Positions 16,831 through 25,590 of a stretch of 64,000 bases of DNA are shown one piece after another. A program made the position numbers and the translations under genes. Under the pieces are notes generated by a model that searched no databases, was not told where the DNA came from, and saw only the letters and a list, made by a program, of their open reading frames with translations. Within the stretch, counting starts at the first letter, position 1; each line of letters begins with the position of its first letter. The stretch comes from JACVRW01 sp963734025 (GTDB lineage Bacteria > Actinomycetota > Thermoleophilia > Solirubrobacterales > Thermoleophilaceae), in contig CAVTFR010000008.1 of assembly GCA_963734025.1 (NCBI GenBank), forward strand, positions 1 to 64,000. Direction: 5' to 3'.

Positions 16831-16989
16831 CGTCGGGACGACCCTATCCGGACTGAGCCCCCGGTTTCAGGCGAGACCAGTTTCCGCGACGGTCGCCTGA
16901 ACCTGTCGCAGATGAGGGTCCAGCTCGTGGTGAGACTCCGCGGACCTCTGGTGAACGGTGAGACGCGGGGCGTACGGTTAGAGGTCCCT

Positions 16990-17454
16990 GTGAAACGGAT
17001 CAGGCACGCGAGGAGCCCATTCGCATCCTCCCTGACGGCCGGCGGTCTCGGCGGCGCGCTCGCGATGTGCGCCGCGCTGCTGGCAGCGTGCGGCGCCTCC
17101 GACGAGGGGTCGAGGGCGAACGAAGCGGGCGGCGCCAAGCCCGTTTCGCAAGTCCTGAAGCTGTCGGTCGAGACGGCGCCCGGCGTCGTCAAGTTCGACA
17201 AGGAGCGCCTGAGCGCGAGAGCCGGTCGGATCGCCTTCGAGCTGACGAACGACAAGCGCAAGGGACACAACATCCGCATCTACACCGGCGATACGTGCTG
17301 CTTCCGGCCGGGGTCGGAGGAGATCGGCGGCACGCGTACGATCGGCACGGGACGCACGCGTGTGGTCCTCGACCTGAAGCCGGGCGTCTACACGTTCCTG
17401 TGCTCCACGGGCGGCTACTGGCGCACGCAGCACGGGACTCTCGTGGTGCGATGA
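16990..17454 (+). CDS. Cupredoxin-like lipoprotein
   Basis: The 154-residue product has a lipoprotein signal (ALAMCAALLAACGAS, lipobox LAAC) and a cupredoxin-like beta domain. Possible copper ligands are His in KGHNIRIYT and Cys in TFLCSTGGYWRTQHG; the second His and Met of a classic type 1 site are not at the usual spacing, so copper binding is uncertain. A CC pair (GDTCCF) is unusual. The GTG start at 16990 has AGAGG upstream. A longer frame to the left overlaps the GH6 gene and is not credible. It would be anchored on the outer face of the membrane. Confidence 0.7.
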   Translation: MKRIRHARSPFASSLTAGGLGGALAMCAALLAACGASDEGSRANEAGGAKPVSQVLKLSVETAPGVVKFDKERLSARAGRIAFELTNDKRKGHNIRIYTGDTCCFRPGSEEIGGTRTIGTGRTRVVLDLKPGVYTFLCSTGGYWRTQHGTLVVR

Positions 17455-17518
17455 CCGGGCTCGTCTCGGTGGCGGCGCGCCCGTGATGCTGGGAAGCTGA
17501 CCAGCGCCTAGGACGACC

Positions 17519-18961
17519 GTGCCGTCAGCGCCGGAGAGGAGCGTGCTCATCAACACCGACTATCTGGTCGTCGGATCGGGCGCCAGCGGCCTCGCCTTCG
17601 TCGACGCGCTGGTGGCCGAGGCCGACGTCGAGGTGACGCTGATCGACCGCCGGCGCGCCGCCGGCGGTCACTGGCTGCACGCGTACCCGTTCGTCCGTCT
17701 GCACAGCCCCTCGGCGTACTACGGGGTGAACTCGCTGCCGCTCGGTGAGGACCGCATCGACCAGGTCGGCGAGAACGCCGGCTACTACGAACGGGCGACG
17801 GGCGAGGAGCTCCGCGACTACTTCGCCCTGGCCGCCTCGCGGCTCACGCGGACAGGGCAGGTTCGCATCTTCACCGAGCACGAGCACGTCGGGCAAGGGG
17901 CTGACGCTGAGCAGGTGCGAGATTTGCGCAGCGGCGCGCTCCGCGATGTCTCCGTCCGCCGCAAGGTGGTCGATGCGCGCTACCTCGAGGCGTCGGTACC
18001 GGCCACGCACACCCCAGCGTTCGAGGTCGCGTCGGGCGCCCGCGTCGTGCCGATCAACGACCTGCCGGCCGCCGCGCGATCCGCCTTCCGCTACACGGTG
18101 CTCGGGTCAGGCAAGACGGCAGTCGATGCGTGCACCTGGCTCTTGGACAACGACGTCGAGCCGGAGCGGATCCGCTGGGTCCGGCCGCGGGACGCCTGGT
18201 TTCACAACCGCGCCGATTTCCAGCCGCTGGAACAGGTCGGCGCCATCATGGACGGCCTCTCCTTCGATGCCGAGGCCGGCGCCCAGGCGGAGGGCGTCGA
18301 CGACCTGTTCGAGCGGCTCGAGGCTTCGGGCCGGCTCGTTCGCATCGACCCGTCGCGGCCCGCGACGATGTACCGCGGCACGATGCTCAGCGGCCGCGAG
18401 CTCGACGCTCTGCGGCAGATCGAGGACGTCGTAAGGCTCGGGCACGTCCGGCGTATCGAGAGCGACCGGATCGTCCTCGAGCAGGGAGAGGCCGAGGCCG
18501 GCCCTGAGGTCCTACACGTCGACTGCACCGCGCTCGGCCTCCGCAACGCGCCCGCCACGCCGATCTTCCAGCCTGGCCGGATCGTGCTCCAGCAGGTGCG
18601 CCACAACACGCCGCCGTTCAACGCGGCGCTCGTGGGCTTCGTCGAGGCTCACCGGGACGACGACGCCGAGAAGAACAAGCTCTGCCCACCCAACCCCTAC
18701 GCCAGCAGCATCCACGACTGGCCGCGGATGATGAGCCGCACGTGGACGACGGAGCGACGGTGGCTGAGCGAGCCCGACCTCGCCGCCTGGCTGGCCGAGA
18801 GCCGGCTCAACCTGCTTCGTGCGCTGCCCGACCACCTGGCCGAGCCGCCTGTGCAGGTGGCGGTGCAACGATTTCTGACCCACGTCGGCGCTGCGATCGA
18901 GCGGCTCGAGCAGATCGATGGTTCGGCCAGCTCCGGTGCGCCCGGGGCGGCGCAAGCGTGA
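17519..18961 (+). CDS. FAD/NAD(P)-binding oxidoreductase
   Basis: The 480-residue flavoprotein begins with a Rossmann dinucleotide motif (YLVVGSGASGLAFVDALVAE) and contains a second one (YTVLGSGKTAVDACTWLL) near residue 200. A GGHWLHAYPFVRLHSPSAYY segment resembles the FAD-contacting region of flavin monooxygenase-like proteins. No transmembrane helix is seen. The start is GTG at 17519, with another GTG eight codons later as an alternative. It stands between the cupredoxin gene and a convergent small basic gene. The substrate is unknown. Confidence 0.8.
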   Translation: MPSAPERSVLINTDYLVVGSGASGLAFVDALVAEADVEVTLIDRRRAAGGHWLHAYPFVRLHSPSAYYGVNSLPLGEDRIDQVGENAGYYERATGEELRDYFALAASRLTRTGQVRIFTEHEHVGQGADAEQVRDLRSGALRDVSVRRKVVDARYLEASVPATHTPAFEVASGARVVPINDLPAAARSAFRYTVLGSGKTAVDACTWLLDNDVEPERIRWVRPRDAWFHNRADFQPLEQVGAIMDGLSFDAEAGAQAEGVDDLFERLEASGRLVRIDPSRPATMYRGTMLSGRELDALRQIEDVVRLGHVRRIESDRIVLEQGEAEAGPEVLHVDCTALGLRNAPATPIFQPGRIVLQQVRHNTPPFNAALVGFVEAHRDDDAEKNKLCPPNPYASSIHDWPRMMSRTWTTERRWLSEPDLAAWLAESRLNLLRALPDHLAEPPVQVAVQRFLTHVGAAIERLEQIDGSASSGAPGAAQA

Positions 18962-18997
18962 CGGATGGACGCGAGCGGGGGGTCGGTCACGCCCCCG

Positions 18998-19141
18998 TCA
19001 TGGCCGCTGGCGGCGGTAGTCGCGCTCGGCCTCGGCGGCGCGCTTCACCGGCGTCAAGCGCCGGGCCTTCGAAGACCCGTCCTTGATTCGCCGAGCGACC
19101 TGCTTCAGCTTCGTGGCGCGGAGTTGGTCCTTGCGCCTCAT
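18998..19141 (-). CDS. Small highly basic protein, 47 aa
   Basis: The product (MRRKDQLRATKLKQVARRIK, DGSSKARRLTPVKRAAEAER, DYRRQRP) is predicted helical and strongly cationic with no cysteines. A GGAGG lies upstream, but about 16 bases from the ATG at 19141, which is longer than ideal. It is on the same strand and about 95 bp downstream of the ANTAR regulator. A nucleic-acid-binding role is possible from composition. I do not recognise a family. Confidence 0.5.
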   Translation of the reverse strand: MRRKDQLRATKLKQVARRIKDGSSKARRLTPVKRAAEAERDYRRQRP

Positions 19142-19236
19142 TCGAGCTTCGGGCTCGCCTCCTGACCCCTGATCGTGGATCGCGCGAAAGGACAGGGGAC
19201 CCGGCGAGCGAAGTGCAGTTTCGACGATAGCGACCG

Positions 19237-19830
19237 TCAGCGAGGGAGCTCGCTCACCTTCGGCAGGAGCGCATGACCGTCGACGACGGCCGACGCGACG
19301 TCGACCAGTCTGCGGTTGGCAGCTCGCGAGTGGTCGCGGAGCATCTGGAAGGCAGCGCCCTCGTCGACCGAGTGACGTTCCATCAGGATGCCCTTGGCGC
19401 GCTCGGTGATGGCGCGGCGCCCGAAGGCGCCCTCCAGGTCGTGGTACTCGCTGAAGCGGCGCAGAACGATGTCGATCGAGCTCTGCCAATCTTGGGGCTC
19501 GGCGTCGGTTATGTAGGCGAAGATGCCGCGCTTCGACGCCTCTCTGACAAAGGCCGGGTCGGGCGCGTGGATGAGGACGATGACCGGGCAGGCCGCCTCT
19601 TGGACGATCTTTTCGATCAGGGTGAGGGCGTGCTGAGAGCTCTCGCCGAGCCCGACCAGCGCGACGTCGGGTCGCTCGCGGGCTGTCACCGGCCCGACGT
19701 CGTCGACCTCGACTTCACGGGCGATCACCTCGTGCCCGAGGCCGGCCACGATCGGCGCGACGAGCGCAAGCCGATCCTTTCGCTCATTTGCGATCAGCAC
19801 GCGCAGATGGTCTGTCTCGCGGTAGCTCAT
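19237..19830 (-). CDS. ANTAR-domain antiterminator response regulator
   Basis: The 197-residue protein has an N-terminal receiver-like domain (HLRVLIANERKDRLALVAP, RPDVALVGLGESS, VIVLIHAPDP) and a C-terminal ANTAR domain (GRRAITERAKGILMERHSVD, then EGAAFQMLRDHSRAANRRL). ANTAR domains bind paired RNA hairpins and prevent transcription termination. The receiver lacks an obvious phosphorylated Asp in the usual context (VALVGLG), so control may be non-canonical. The start chosen is the ATG at 19830; a longer frame upstream is low-complexity. It is divergent from the gene pair starting at 19998. Confidence 0.85.
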   Translation of the reverse strand: MSYRETDHLRVLIANERKDRLALVAPIVAGLGHEVIAREVEVDDVGPVTARERPDVALVGLGESSQHALTLIEKIVQEAACPVIVLIHAPDPAFVREASKRGIFAYITDAEPQDWQSSIDIVLRRFSEYHDLEGAFGRRAITERAKGILMERHSVDEGAAFQMLRDHSRAANRRLVDVASAVVDGHALLPKVSELPR

Positions 19831-19997
19831 CGTTGCTCTGGGAACGCCGAAGTCTAGCCCGGCGCTCGCTTCGGTGATACCCTCGCCCGGCGGCTCGCCC
19901 CAGGCAAACGGCGGCGCGCATCCCGGCTCCAGCACCCGGCCGGCCAGGTGTCGGCCGTGTTGGTCGGCGCGGAATGCAGGTGGCCTTGGGAGCGGGT

Positions 19998-20264
19998 ATG
20001 TCGATGTCCTCGCCGTTTCGCTGCGACTTGGTGGAGGTACAGGAGTGGGACCGGCGCGTCGCGCGTGAGGCAGAGCACCAGGCGCGTATCGAGGCCGCCT
20101 TCGATCGGGCCGATGCATTCGATCGCCTAGGCAACGTCGAACTGGCGCTCGAATGGCTTGACGAGGCGGGCGCGCTGAGTGGCGGCCTCACGCCGACCTA
20201 CCGCGCGAAGCGGCTCCGCCTGGGCCGGTGGGTCGCGCGCCGTCGTGTGGCGGGCGCCGCATGA
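19998..20264 (+). CDS. Hypothetical protein, 88 aa, coupled to an anti-sigma-type ATPase
   Basis: The short, charged, probably helical protein (EVQEWDRRVAREAEHQARIE, LGNVELALEWLDEAGAL) ends in a basic tail. The middle looks like a single TPR-type helix pair. The ATG at 19998 lies behind GGGAGCGGGT. Its TGA overlaps the ATG of the next gene, so the two are translationally coupled and probably act together. No family is recognised. Confidence 0.6.
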   Translation: MSMSSPFRCDLVEVQEWDRRVAREAEHQARIEAAFDRADAFDRLGNVELALEWLDEAGALSGGLTPTYRAKRLRLGRWVARRRVAGAA

Positions 20265-20656
20265 CCCCGGCCAGGAGTCTGGCCTTCTCGGTGAGCGGAG
20301 GGCTCGACGCCAGCTCGGAGGCCAGGACGGCGGTGCTCGCCGGCGACGGCGCTGTGCCGGCCTCCGCCCGTGAAGACATCTTGCTGCTCGTGAGCGAGCT
20401 GGTGACCAACGCGGTGCGCCACGCCGGCGTTGGACCGGACGGGTGGGTGCGCGTGGAGCTCAGGCGGTCGGCGCGACGGGTGCGGGTGGAGGTGGCTCAC
20501 CCCGGAAACGGATTCCAACACAAGCCGGCTCCGCCGGCCCCCGAAGCGAACGGCGGGTGGGGACTCGTCCTGGTCGACCGGATCGCGGACCGCTGGGGGA
20601 TCACCAGCTCCACGGACGGCACCCGCGTCTGGTTCGAACTTAGGCCCGACACGTGA
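20261..20656 (+). CDS. ATP-binding (anti-sigma/serine kinase-type) protein
   Basis: The 131-residue stand-alone GHKL ATPase domain shows the N box (LLVSELVTNAVRHAG), a degenerate G1 region (VEVAHPGNGF) and G2 box (GGWGLVLVDRIADRWG). This is the RsbW/SpoIIAB-like HATPase_c_2 type widespread in actinobacteria, which phosphorylates or sequesters anti-anti-sigma or sigma factors. The ATG at 20261 overlaps the stop of the upstream 88-residue gene. No sigma factor or STAS partner lies next to it; the nearest STAS-like gene is at 7866. Its target is unknown. Confidence 0.82.
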   Translation: MTPARSLAFSVSGGLDASSEARTAVLAGDGAVPASAREDILLLVSELVTNAVRHAGVGPDGWVRVELRRSARRVRVEVAHPGNGFQHKPAPPAPEANGGWGLVLVDRIADRWGITSSTDGTRVWFELRPDT

Positions 20657-20721
20657 TCGCAGAGGCGCTCGGATGCGGGCCGGACCGCCAACGAGCGGAG
20701 GCGGCTCGGTAGCGGGCGGCC

Positions 20722-22488
20722 ATGGCCGCATCCGCACCGCCCCGGAACGTCGGTGCTGGGGGTGCCCCCCGAGCACCACCGCATCTTCTCCTCTGGGCAA
20801 TCGCGCTCGCCGGCTTCGCGGCGGCCGGCGCATCCTTCGCGCTCGCGTTGACGAGCGATCACGTGCCCGAACCGGGCCTCCAGGCCGCGCTCGTCGACTG
20901 GATCACGCTGCCGTACATCCTCGGTGGACTGATCGCCTGGTCGCGCCGGCCCGACAGCCGCTTCGGACCCCTGATGGTCGCCGCCGGCTTCGCCATGTTC
21001 GTTTCGAGCCTCCAGTGGGCGAGCGCAGCTCTGCCGTACACGATCGGGCTGGCCTTCGACCTGCTGCCCGCCGCGCTCCTCATCCATGTTTTTCTCGCCT
21101 TCCCGAGCGGACGGCTCGAGCGCCCGGCGGAGCGAGTTGTCGTCACCGTGGGGTATTCGGTGGCTCTCGGCCTGCAGCTCTTGAAGATGATGCTCGGCGG
21201 CGTCGGCGCGGACAACCTGCTCGCCGTCGCGGCGGAACCGGCCGCGGCCAATACTGTCCAAGACGTCCAGCTGGTGACGCTGAGCGCTCTCGCCCTGACC
21301 GGTGTCGCGCTGCTCGTCGCCCGCCGGCGAAGCTCTGGTCGCCCGTTGCGACGGTCGACTGCGCTGCTGATCGACTCCTTCGCGCTCGGGCTCGTGATGA
21401 TCGCCGCGCTCTTGCTGGCCGGTGCGCTGGAGCTACCGGCGTTCGAAACCATCCGGCGGGTCACATTCGGCGTGATCGGGATCGCCCCGGTCGCCTTCCT
21501 TATCGCGCTGCTCGACGCCAGGCTCGCTCGCTCTGCGGTCGGCGACCTCGTCCTCGAGCTGGACGCGGATCCGAGGCCAACCGACCTCCGCGACGCCCTC
21601 TCGCGGGCCCTCGGCGACCCATCCCTGACGCTCGCCTATTGGCTGCCGGAGTTCGAGAGCTGGGCGGATCTGGACGGTCGCCCCGTGGAGCTTCCCGTGC
21701 TCGACGACGGGAGGGCCACGACGCTGATCGACCGCGACGGAGTGCACCTGGCGGCGCTGGTGCACAACCCCTCGCTGGGCGATGAGCCCGAGCGCCTCAA
21801 GGCCGTCACCGCCGCGGCCGGAATCGCCCTCGAGAACGGCCGGCTTCACGTCGAGCTGAGAGCGCGCCTCGAGGAGCTGAAGGGCTCGCGCGGCCGGGTG
21901 ATCGAGGCGGGCCAGCACGAGCGGCAGCGACTGGAACGCAACCTTCACGACGGAGCGCAGCAGCGGCTGATCGCCCTCTCGCTCGAGCTGGGTCTGCTCA
22001 AGGAGCGGTTCGCCGGGCATCCCGACGCTGTGTCTCGCCTCGATCAGGCGAGGGGCGAGATCGCACTGTCGCTCGAAGAGCTGCGCGATGTGGCGCGCGG
22101 GCTCCACCCGGCGGTGGTCAGCGGGCATGGGTTGGGCGTGGCGCTTGAGTCGCTCGCCGCCCGGGCTTCGGTTCCCGTGCGGCTGTCGGTCGGACTCGAT
22201 ACGCGCGTGCACGAGCGAATCGAGGTTGCCGCGTACTACGTCGTCTCCGAGAGTCTTGCGAACGTCGGCAAGCACGCCGAGGCGAGCTCGGTGTACGTGG
22301 ACGTGACCCGTGTGAACGGCTCGCTCGTCGTCGAGGTCGTCGACGACGGCGTGGGCGGAGCCGACAGCGAGCGCGGCAGCGGCCTGCGCGGGCTGGCCGA
22401 TCGGGTGGAGGCGCTCGGCGGCCGGCTGCGGGTCTGGACACCGCGCGGCGGGGGCACGCGGGTGAAGGCGGAAATGCCGTGCGCGTAG
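20722..22488 (+). CDS. NarL-type membrane sensor histidine kinase
   Basis: The 588-residue kinase has about seven or eight N-terminal transmembrane helices forming the sensor, then a linker and a HisKA_3 dimerisation domain with the phospho-acceptor His in RQRLERNLHDGAQQRLIALS. A HATPase domain follows (SESLANVGKHAEASSVYVDV, DDGVGG, GSGLRGLADRVEALGG). The stop overlaps the response regulator start by ten bases, so they form a two-component pair. The signal is not evident from sequence. An MMPL transporter follows the pair, so envelope stress or lipid export is one possible context. Confidence 0.9.
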   Translation: MAASAPPRNVGAGGAPRAPPHLLLWAIALAGFAAAGASFALALTSDHVPEPGLQAALVDWITLPYILGGLIAWSRRPDSRFGPLMVAAGFAMFVSSLQWASAALPYTIGLAFDLLPAALLIHVFLAFPSGRLERPAERVVVTVGYSVALGLQLLKMMLGGVGADNLLAVAAEPAAANTVQDVQLVTLSALALTGVALLVARRRSSGRPLRRSTALLIDSFALGLVMIAALLLAGALELPAFETIRRVTFGVIGIAPVAFLIALLDARLARSAVGDLVLELDADPRPTDLRDALSRALGDPSLTLAYWLPEFESWADLDGRPVELPVLDDGRATTLIDRDGVHLAALVHNPSLGDEPERLKAVTAAAGIALENGRLHVELRARLEELKGSRGRVIEAGQHERQRLERNLHDGAQQRLIALSLELGLLKERFAGHPDAVSRLDQARGEIALSLEELRDVARGLHPAVVSGHGLGVALESLAARASVPVRLSVGLDTRVHERIEVAAYYVVSESLANVGKHAEASSVYVDVTRVNGSLVVEVVDDGVGGADSERGSGLRGLADRVEALGGRLRVWTPRGGGTRVKAEMPCA

Positions 22489-23123
22489 CCATCGCCGAGG
22501 ACAGCGTGCTGCTGCGCGAGGGGCTCGCCCGCCTCCTGTCCGACTCCGGCTTCGAGGTAGTCGCTCAGTGCGAGGACGCCGACGAGCTCCTCCGCAAGGC
22601 GAACTCACACGAGCTGGACGCCGCGATCGTGGACATCCGGTTGCCCCCGACGCACAACGACGAAGGGCTGCGAGCAGCGATCGAGATCCGCCAGCAGCAC
22701 CCCTCCATCGGGGTGCTCGTGCTGTCGCAATACGTGGAGCTGGGCCTCGCGATGCGGCTGCTCGCCGACTCCGCCGAAGGGGTGGGATACCTGCTCAAGG
22801 ACCGCATCAGCGACGTCAAGGAGTTCGTCGCGGCGGTGGAGCGGGTGGCGGCCGGCGGCTCGGCGATCGATCCGATCATCGTGTCGACCCTTCTCTCGAG
22901 GCGGCGCAGCGACGATCCGCTCGCCGAGCTGACGCCACGTGAGCACGAGGTGCTGGAGCTGATGGCCACGGGAAGCTCCAACCAGGGGATCGCCGACGCA
23001 CTCGTGATCACGCTCCGGGCCGTCGAGAAGTACGTCTCGAGCATCTTCGGCAAGCTCGGGCTCCCGTCCACCGGAAGCGAGTCGCGGCGCGTTCTCGCCG
23101 TGCTGCTGTTCCTGCGTTCCTGA
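22479..23123 (+). CDS. NarL/LuxR-family response regulator
   Basis: The 214-residue protein has a receiver domain with Asp52 in AAIVDIRLPP, the acidic pocket (AEDSVLLREG) and Lys in YLLKDRISD. A C-terminal LuxR-type helix-turn-helix follows (LTPREHEVLELMATGSSNQG, then IADALVITLRAVEKYVSSIF). The GTG at 22479 overlaps the kinase gene. It is the cognate partner of the kinase just upstream. Target promoters are unknown, but the MMPL gene 93 bp downstream is an obvious candidate. Confidence 0.92.
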   Translation: MRVAIAEDSVLLREGLARLLSDSGFEVVAQCEDADELLRKANSHELDAAIVDIRLPPTHNDEGLRAAIEIRQQHPSIGVLVLSQYVELGLAMRLLADSAEGVGYLLKDRISDVKEFVAAVERVAAGGSAIDPIIVSTLLSRRRSDDPLAELTPREHEVLELMATGSSNQGIADALVITLRAVEKYVSSIFGKLGLPSTGSESRRVLAVLLFLRS

Positions 23124-23216
23124 CTCGCCCGTCGAGGCGCCACACCAGAAACCCGCCCCCCAAAACGGCAAGTTTCCCGCCTTTCACACGACCGCTGCGA
23201 ATGGGAGGTTGGGCGG

Positions 23217-25550
23217 ATGAAGACTCGCATCATCCAGCGCGACCCAGAGCCGGATCGGCCCGACGCATCCGGAAACGGCGCAGCCACCCCACCGCCTCCC
23301 CCGGCGCACAACCTGGCAGCGCGGATGGCCCGCTGGAGTGGCCAGCACCGCAAGAAGGCCATCTTCGGCTGGTTCGCGTTCGTCCTCGTCACCTTCTTCG
23401 TCGGGATGAACGTGATCGGCCAGAAGGACATCTCCGATATCGATCAGTTCTCCGGCGAATCGCGCGATGCCGAGCAGGCGCTCGAGGACGCGGGCCTGAG
23501 GCCGACCGAGGAGGTCGTCTTCGTACAGAGCGACGAGTTCACCGTCGAGGATCCCGAGTTCCAGGCCGCGATCTCGGACGTGACCGGCCGCCTCTCGCAG
23601 ATCCGGTACGTCGAGAACGTGCAGTCGCCGCTCACCGGCGACAGCGAGATCTCAGCCGACGGCCACGCCGCTCTGGTGGGATTCGAGATCGCCGGCGACT
23701 CGACGGAAGCATCGGACCGAGTCGATCCCACCCTCGCCGCGGTCGCCGCCGTCCAGAAGGCGCATCCGGACCTCGACATCGAGCAATTCGGGGGCGCCAG
23801 CGCCGACAACGCCATCGACGAGGTCATCACCGGCGACCTCGCCAAGGCGGGGATGCTCTCGCTGCCGATCACGCTGATCATCCTCATCATCACCTTCGGC
23901 ACGCTCGTCGCGGCGGGTCTGCCGCTGCTGATCGGGCTCACGTCCGTGATGGCCGCCCTGGGCCTGGTCGCGATCACGAGCCACCTCTTCCCGGCCGACA
24001 GCAACCTCCCCGCGGTCGTCCTGCTGATCGGGCTGGCGGTGGGTGTGGACTACTCGCTCTTCTACCTCCGGCGTGAGCGCGAGGAGCGCGCCGCCGGACG
24101 CAGCGAGCGCGCCGCGCTCGAGGCCGCCGCCGCCACCTCGGGGCGTGCCGTGCTGATCTCCGGCGTGACCGTGATCGTCGCGATGGCGGGCATGTTCATC
24201 AGCGGCGACAAGGCGTTCATCTCCTTCGCCGAGGGTACGATCCTCGTGGTTGCGATCGCCGTCTTCGCGTCGCTGACGATCCTGCCGGCGATGCTGTCGT
24301 GGCTCGGTGACCGGGTCGAAAAGGGTCGAGTTCCCCTGCTCGGCCGCCGGCGCCCGGCCGGCGAGTCGCGCTTCTGGACGGCGCTGACCAGTCGCGTGAT
24401 GCGGCGTCCAGGCCTGTCGATCCTCCTAGCTGGGGGCCTCCTGGTGGCGCTCGCCATTCCGGCGCTGCAGATGAACATCGTCACCAGCGGAGTCGACGAG
24501 TTCCCGCAGGACGAGCCCGTGATCCAGACCTACAACAAGGTCAAGAAGGTGTTCCCGACCGAGGGCGTCACGGCGACCGTGGTCGTGGAGGCGGACGACG
24601 TGCGCTCCGGTCCCGTCGCCGCCGGCATCGCCGAGCTGCGCAGCGAGGTCAACGGCTCGGATGCATTCCGGCCCGGAACCGAGGTCATCTACAGCGAGGA
24701 CGGCACGGTCGCCCAGATCAACGTCCCGACCCCCGGCAACGGAAACGACGACCCGTCCGTCAACGCACTGAACGAGCTGCGCGACGACATCATCCCGGCG
24801 ACGGTCGGGGCAGTCGAGGGGACGACCGTCAACGTCAGCGGCGATGCGGCCAGCTCGGAGGACTTCGCCAACAAGCTGAACAGCAGGCTGCCGCTGATCT
24901 TCGCCTTCGTGTTCGGACTGGCGTTCCTGCTCCTGCTCGTGACCTTCCGGTCGATCGTGATCCCGATCAAGGCGATCATCCTCAACCTGCTCTCGGTCGG
25001 AGCCGCCTACGGCATCCTCGTGCTCGTCTTCCAGAAGGGCAACCTGGAGTCGCTGCTCGGCTTCACCTCGAACGGCGGGGTGACCAACTGGCTGCCGCTG
25101 TTCCTGTTCGTGGTCCTCTTCGGGCTCTCGATGGACTACCACGTGTTCATCCTGTCCCGGGTCAAGGAGCTCCATGACCGCGGCATGTCGACCGATCAGG
25201 CCGTCCAGCAAGGGATCGCGACGACGGCCGGGACGGTCACCAGCGCCGCAATCGTCATGGTCGGGGTCTTCCTGTGCTTCGTCACCCTGGCCTTCCTCGA
25301 CTTCAAGGAGCTCGGCCTCGGGCTGGCCGCCGCGGTCCTGATCGACGCGACGATCATCCGCGGCGTGCTGCTGCCGGCGTCGATGAAGGTGCTCGGCGAC
25401 TGGAACTGGTACCTGCCGAGCTGGCTCGAGTGGCTGCCGCACGTTGGGGCCGGGCGCGACGACACCCCGCCCGTCGAGGACCCGGAGCCCCTAGCCCCGG
25501 ACGAGCCCGGAACCGCCGAGGAGCCGGAGCCCACACCGCTTCCGGTCTAG
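23217..25550 (+). CDS. MMPL/RND-family membrane transporter
   Basis: The 777-residue protein has two repeats, each of one helix, a large external domain and five helices. Helix-4 type motifs GLAVGVDYSLFYLRR and GLSMDYHVFILSR carry the proton-relay Asp of MMPL proteins. The N-terminus is cytoplasmic and Pro-rich; the C-terminal tail is rich in Pro and Glu. MMPL transporters export lipids, lipopeptides or drugs using proton motive force. The ATG at 23217 follows GGGAGG. It lies after a two-component system and before a small permease gene. Confidence 0.9.
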   Translation: MKTRIIQRDPEPDRPDASGNGAATPPPPPAHNLAARMARWSGQHRKKAIFGWFAFVLVTFFVGMNVIGQKDISDIDQFSGESRDAEQALEDAGLRPTEEVVFVQSDEFTVEDPEFQAAISDVTGRLSQIRYVENVQSPLTGDSEISADGHAALVGFEIAGDSTEASDRVDPTLAAVAAVQKAHPDLDIEQFGGASADNAIDEVITGDLAKAGMLSLPITLIILIITFGTLVAAGLPLLIGLTSVMAALGLVAITSHLFPADSNLPAVVLLIGLAVGVDYSLFYLRREREERAAGRSERAALEAAAATSGRAVLISGVTVIVAMAGMFISGDKAFISFAEGTILVVAIAVFASLTILPAMLSWLGDRVEKGRVPLLGRRRPAGESRFWTALTSRVMRRPGLSILLAGGLLVALAIPALQMNIVTSGVDEFPQDEPVIQTYNKVKKVFPTEGVTATVVVEADDVRSGPVAAGIAELRSEVNGSDAFRPGTEVIYSEDGTVAQINVPTPGNGNDDPSVNALNELRDDIIPATVGAVEGTTVNVSGDAASSEDFANKLNSRLPLIFAFVFGLAFLLLLVTFRSIVIPIKAIILNLLSVGAAYGILVLVFQKGNLESLLGFTSNGGVTNWLPLFLFVVLFGLSMDYHVFILSRVKELHDRGMSTDQAVQQGIATTAGTVTSAAIVMVGVFLCFVTLAFLDFKELGLGLAAAVLIDATIIRGVLLPASMKVLGDWNWYLPSWLEWLPHVGAGRDDTPPVEDPEPLAPDEPGTAEEPEPTPLPV

Positions 25551-25590
25551 CGATTGAGTACGCCGACGACTAGCCGAGACCGCAGGCCCG

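Noticed and set aside
15745..16989. Plus-strand open frame in front of the cupredoxin lipoprotein
   Set aside because: It is antisense to the GH6 gene. The lipoprotein signal starts at the GTG at 16990 with its own ribosome site.
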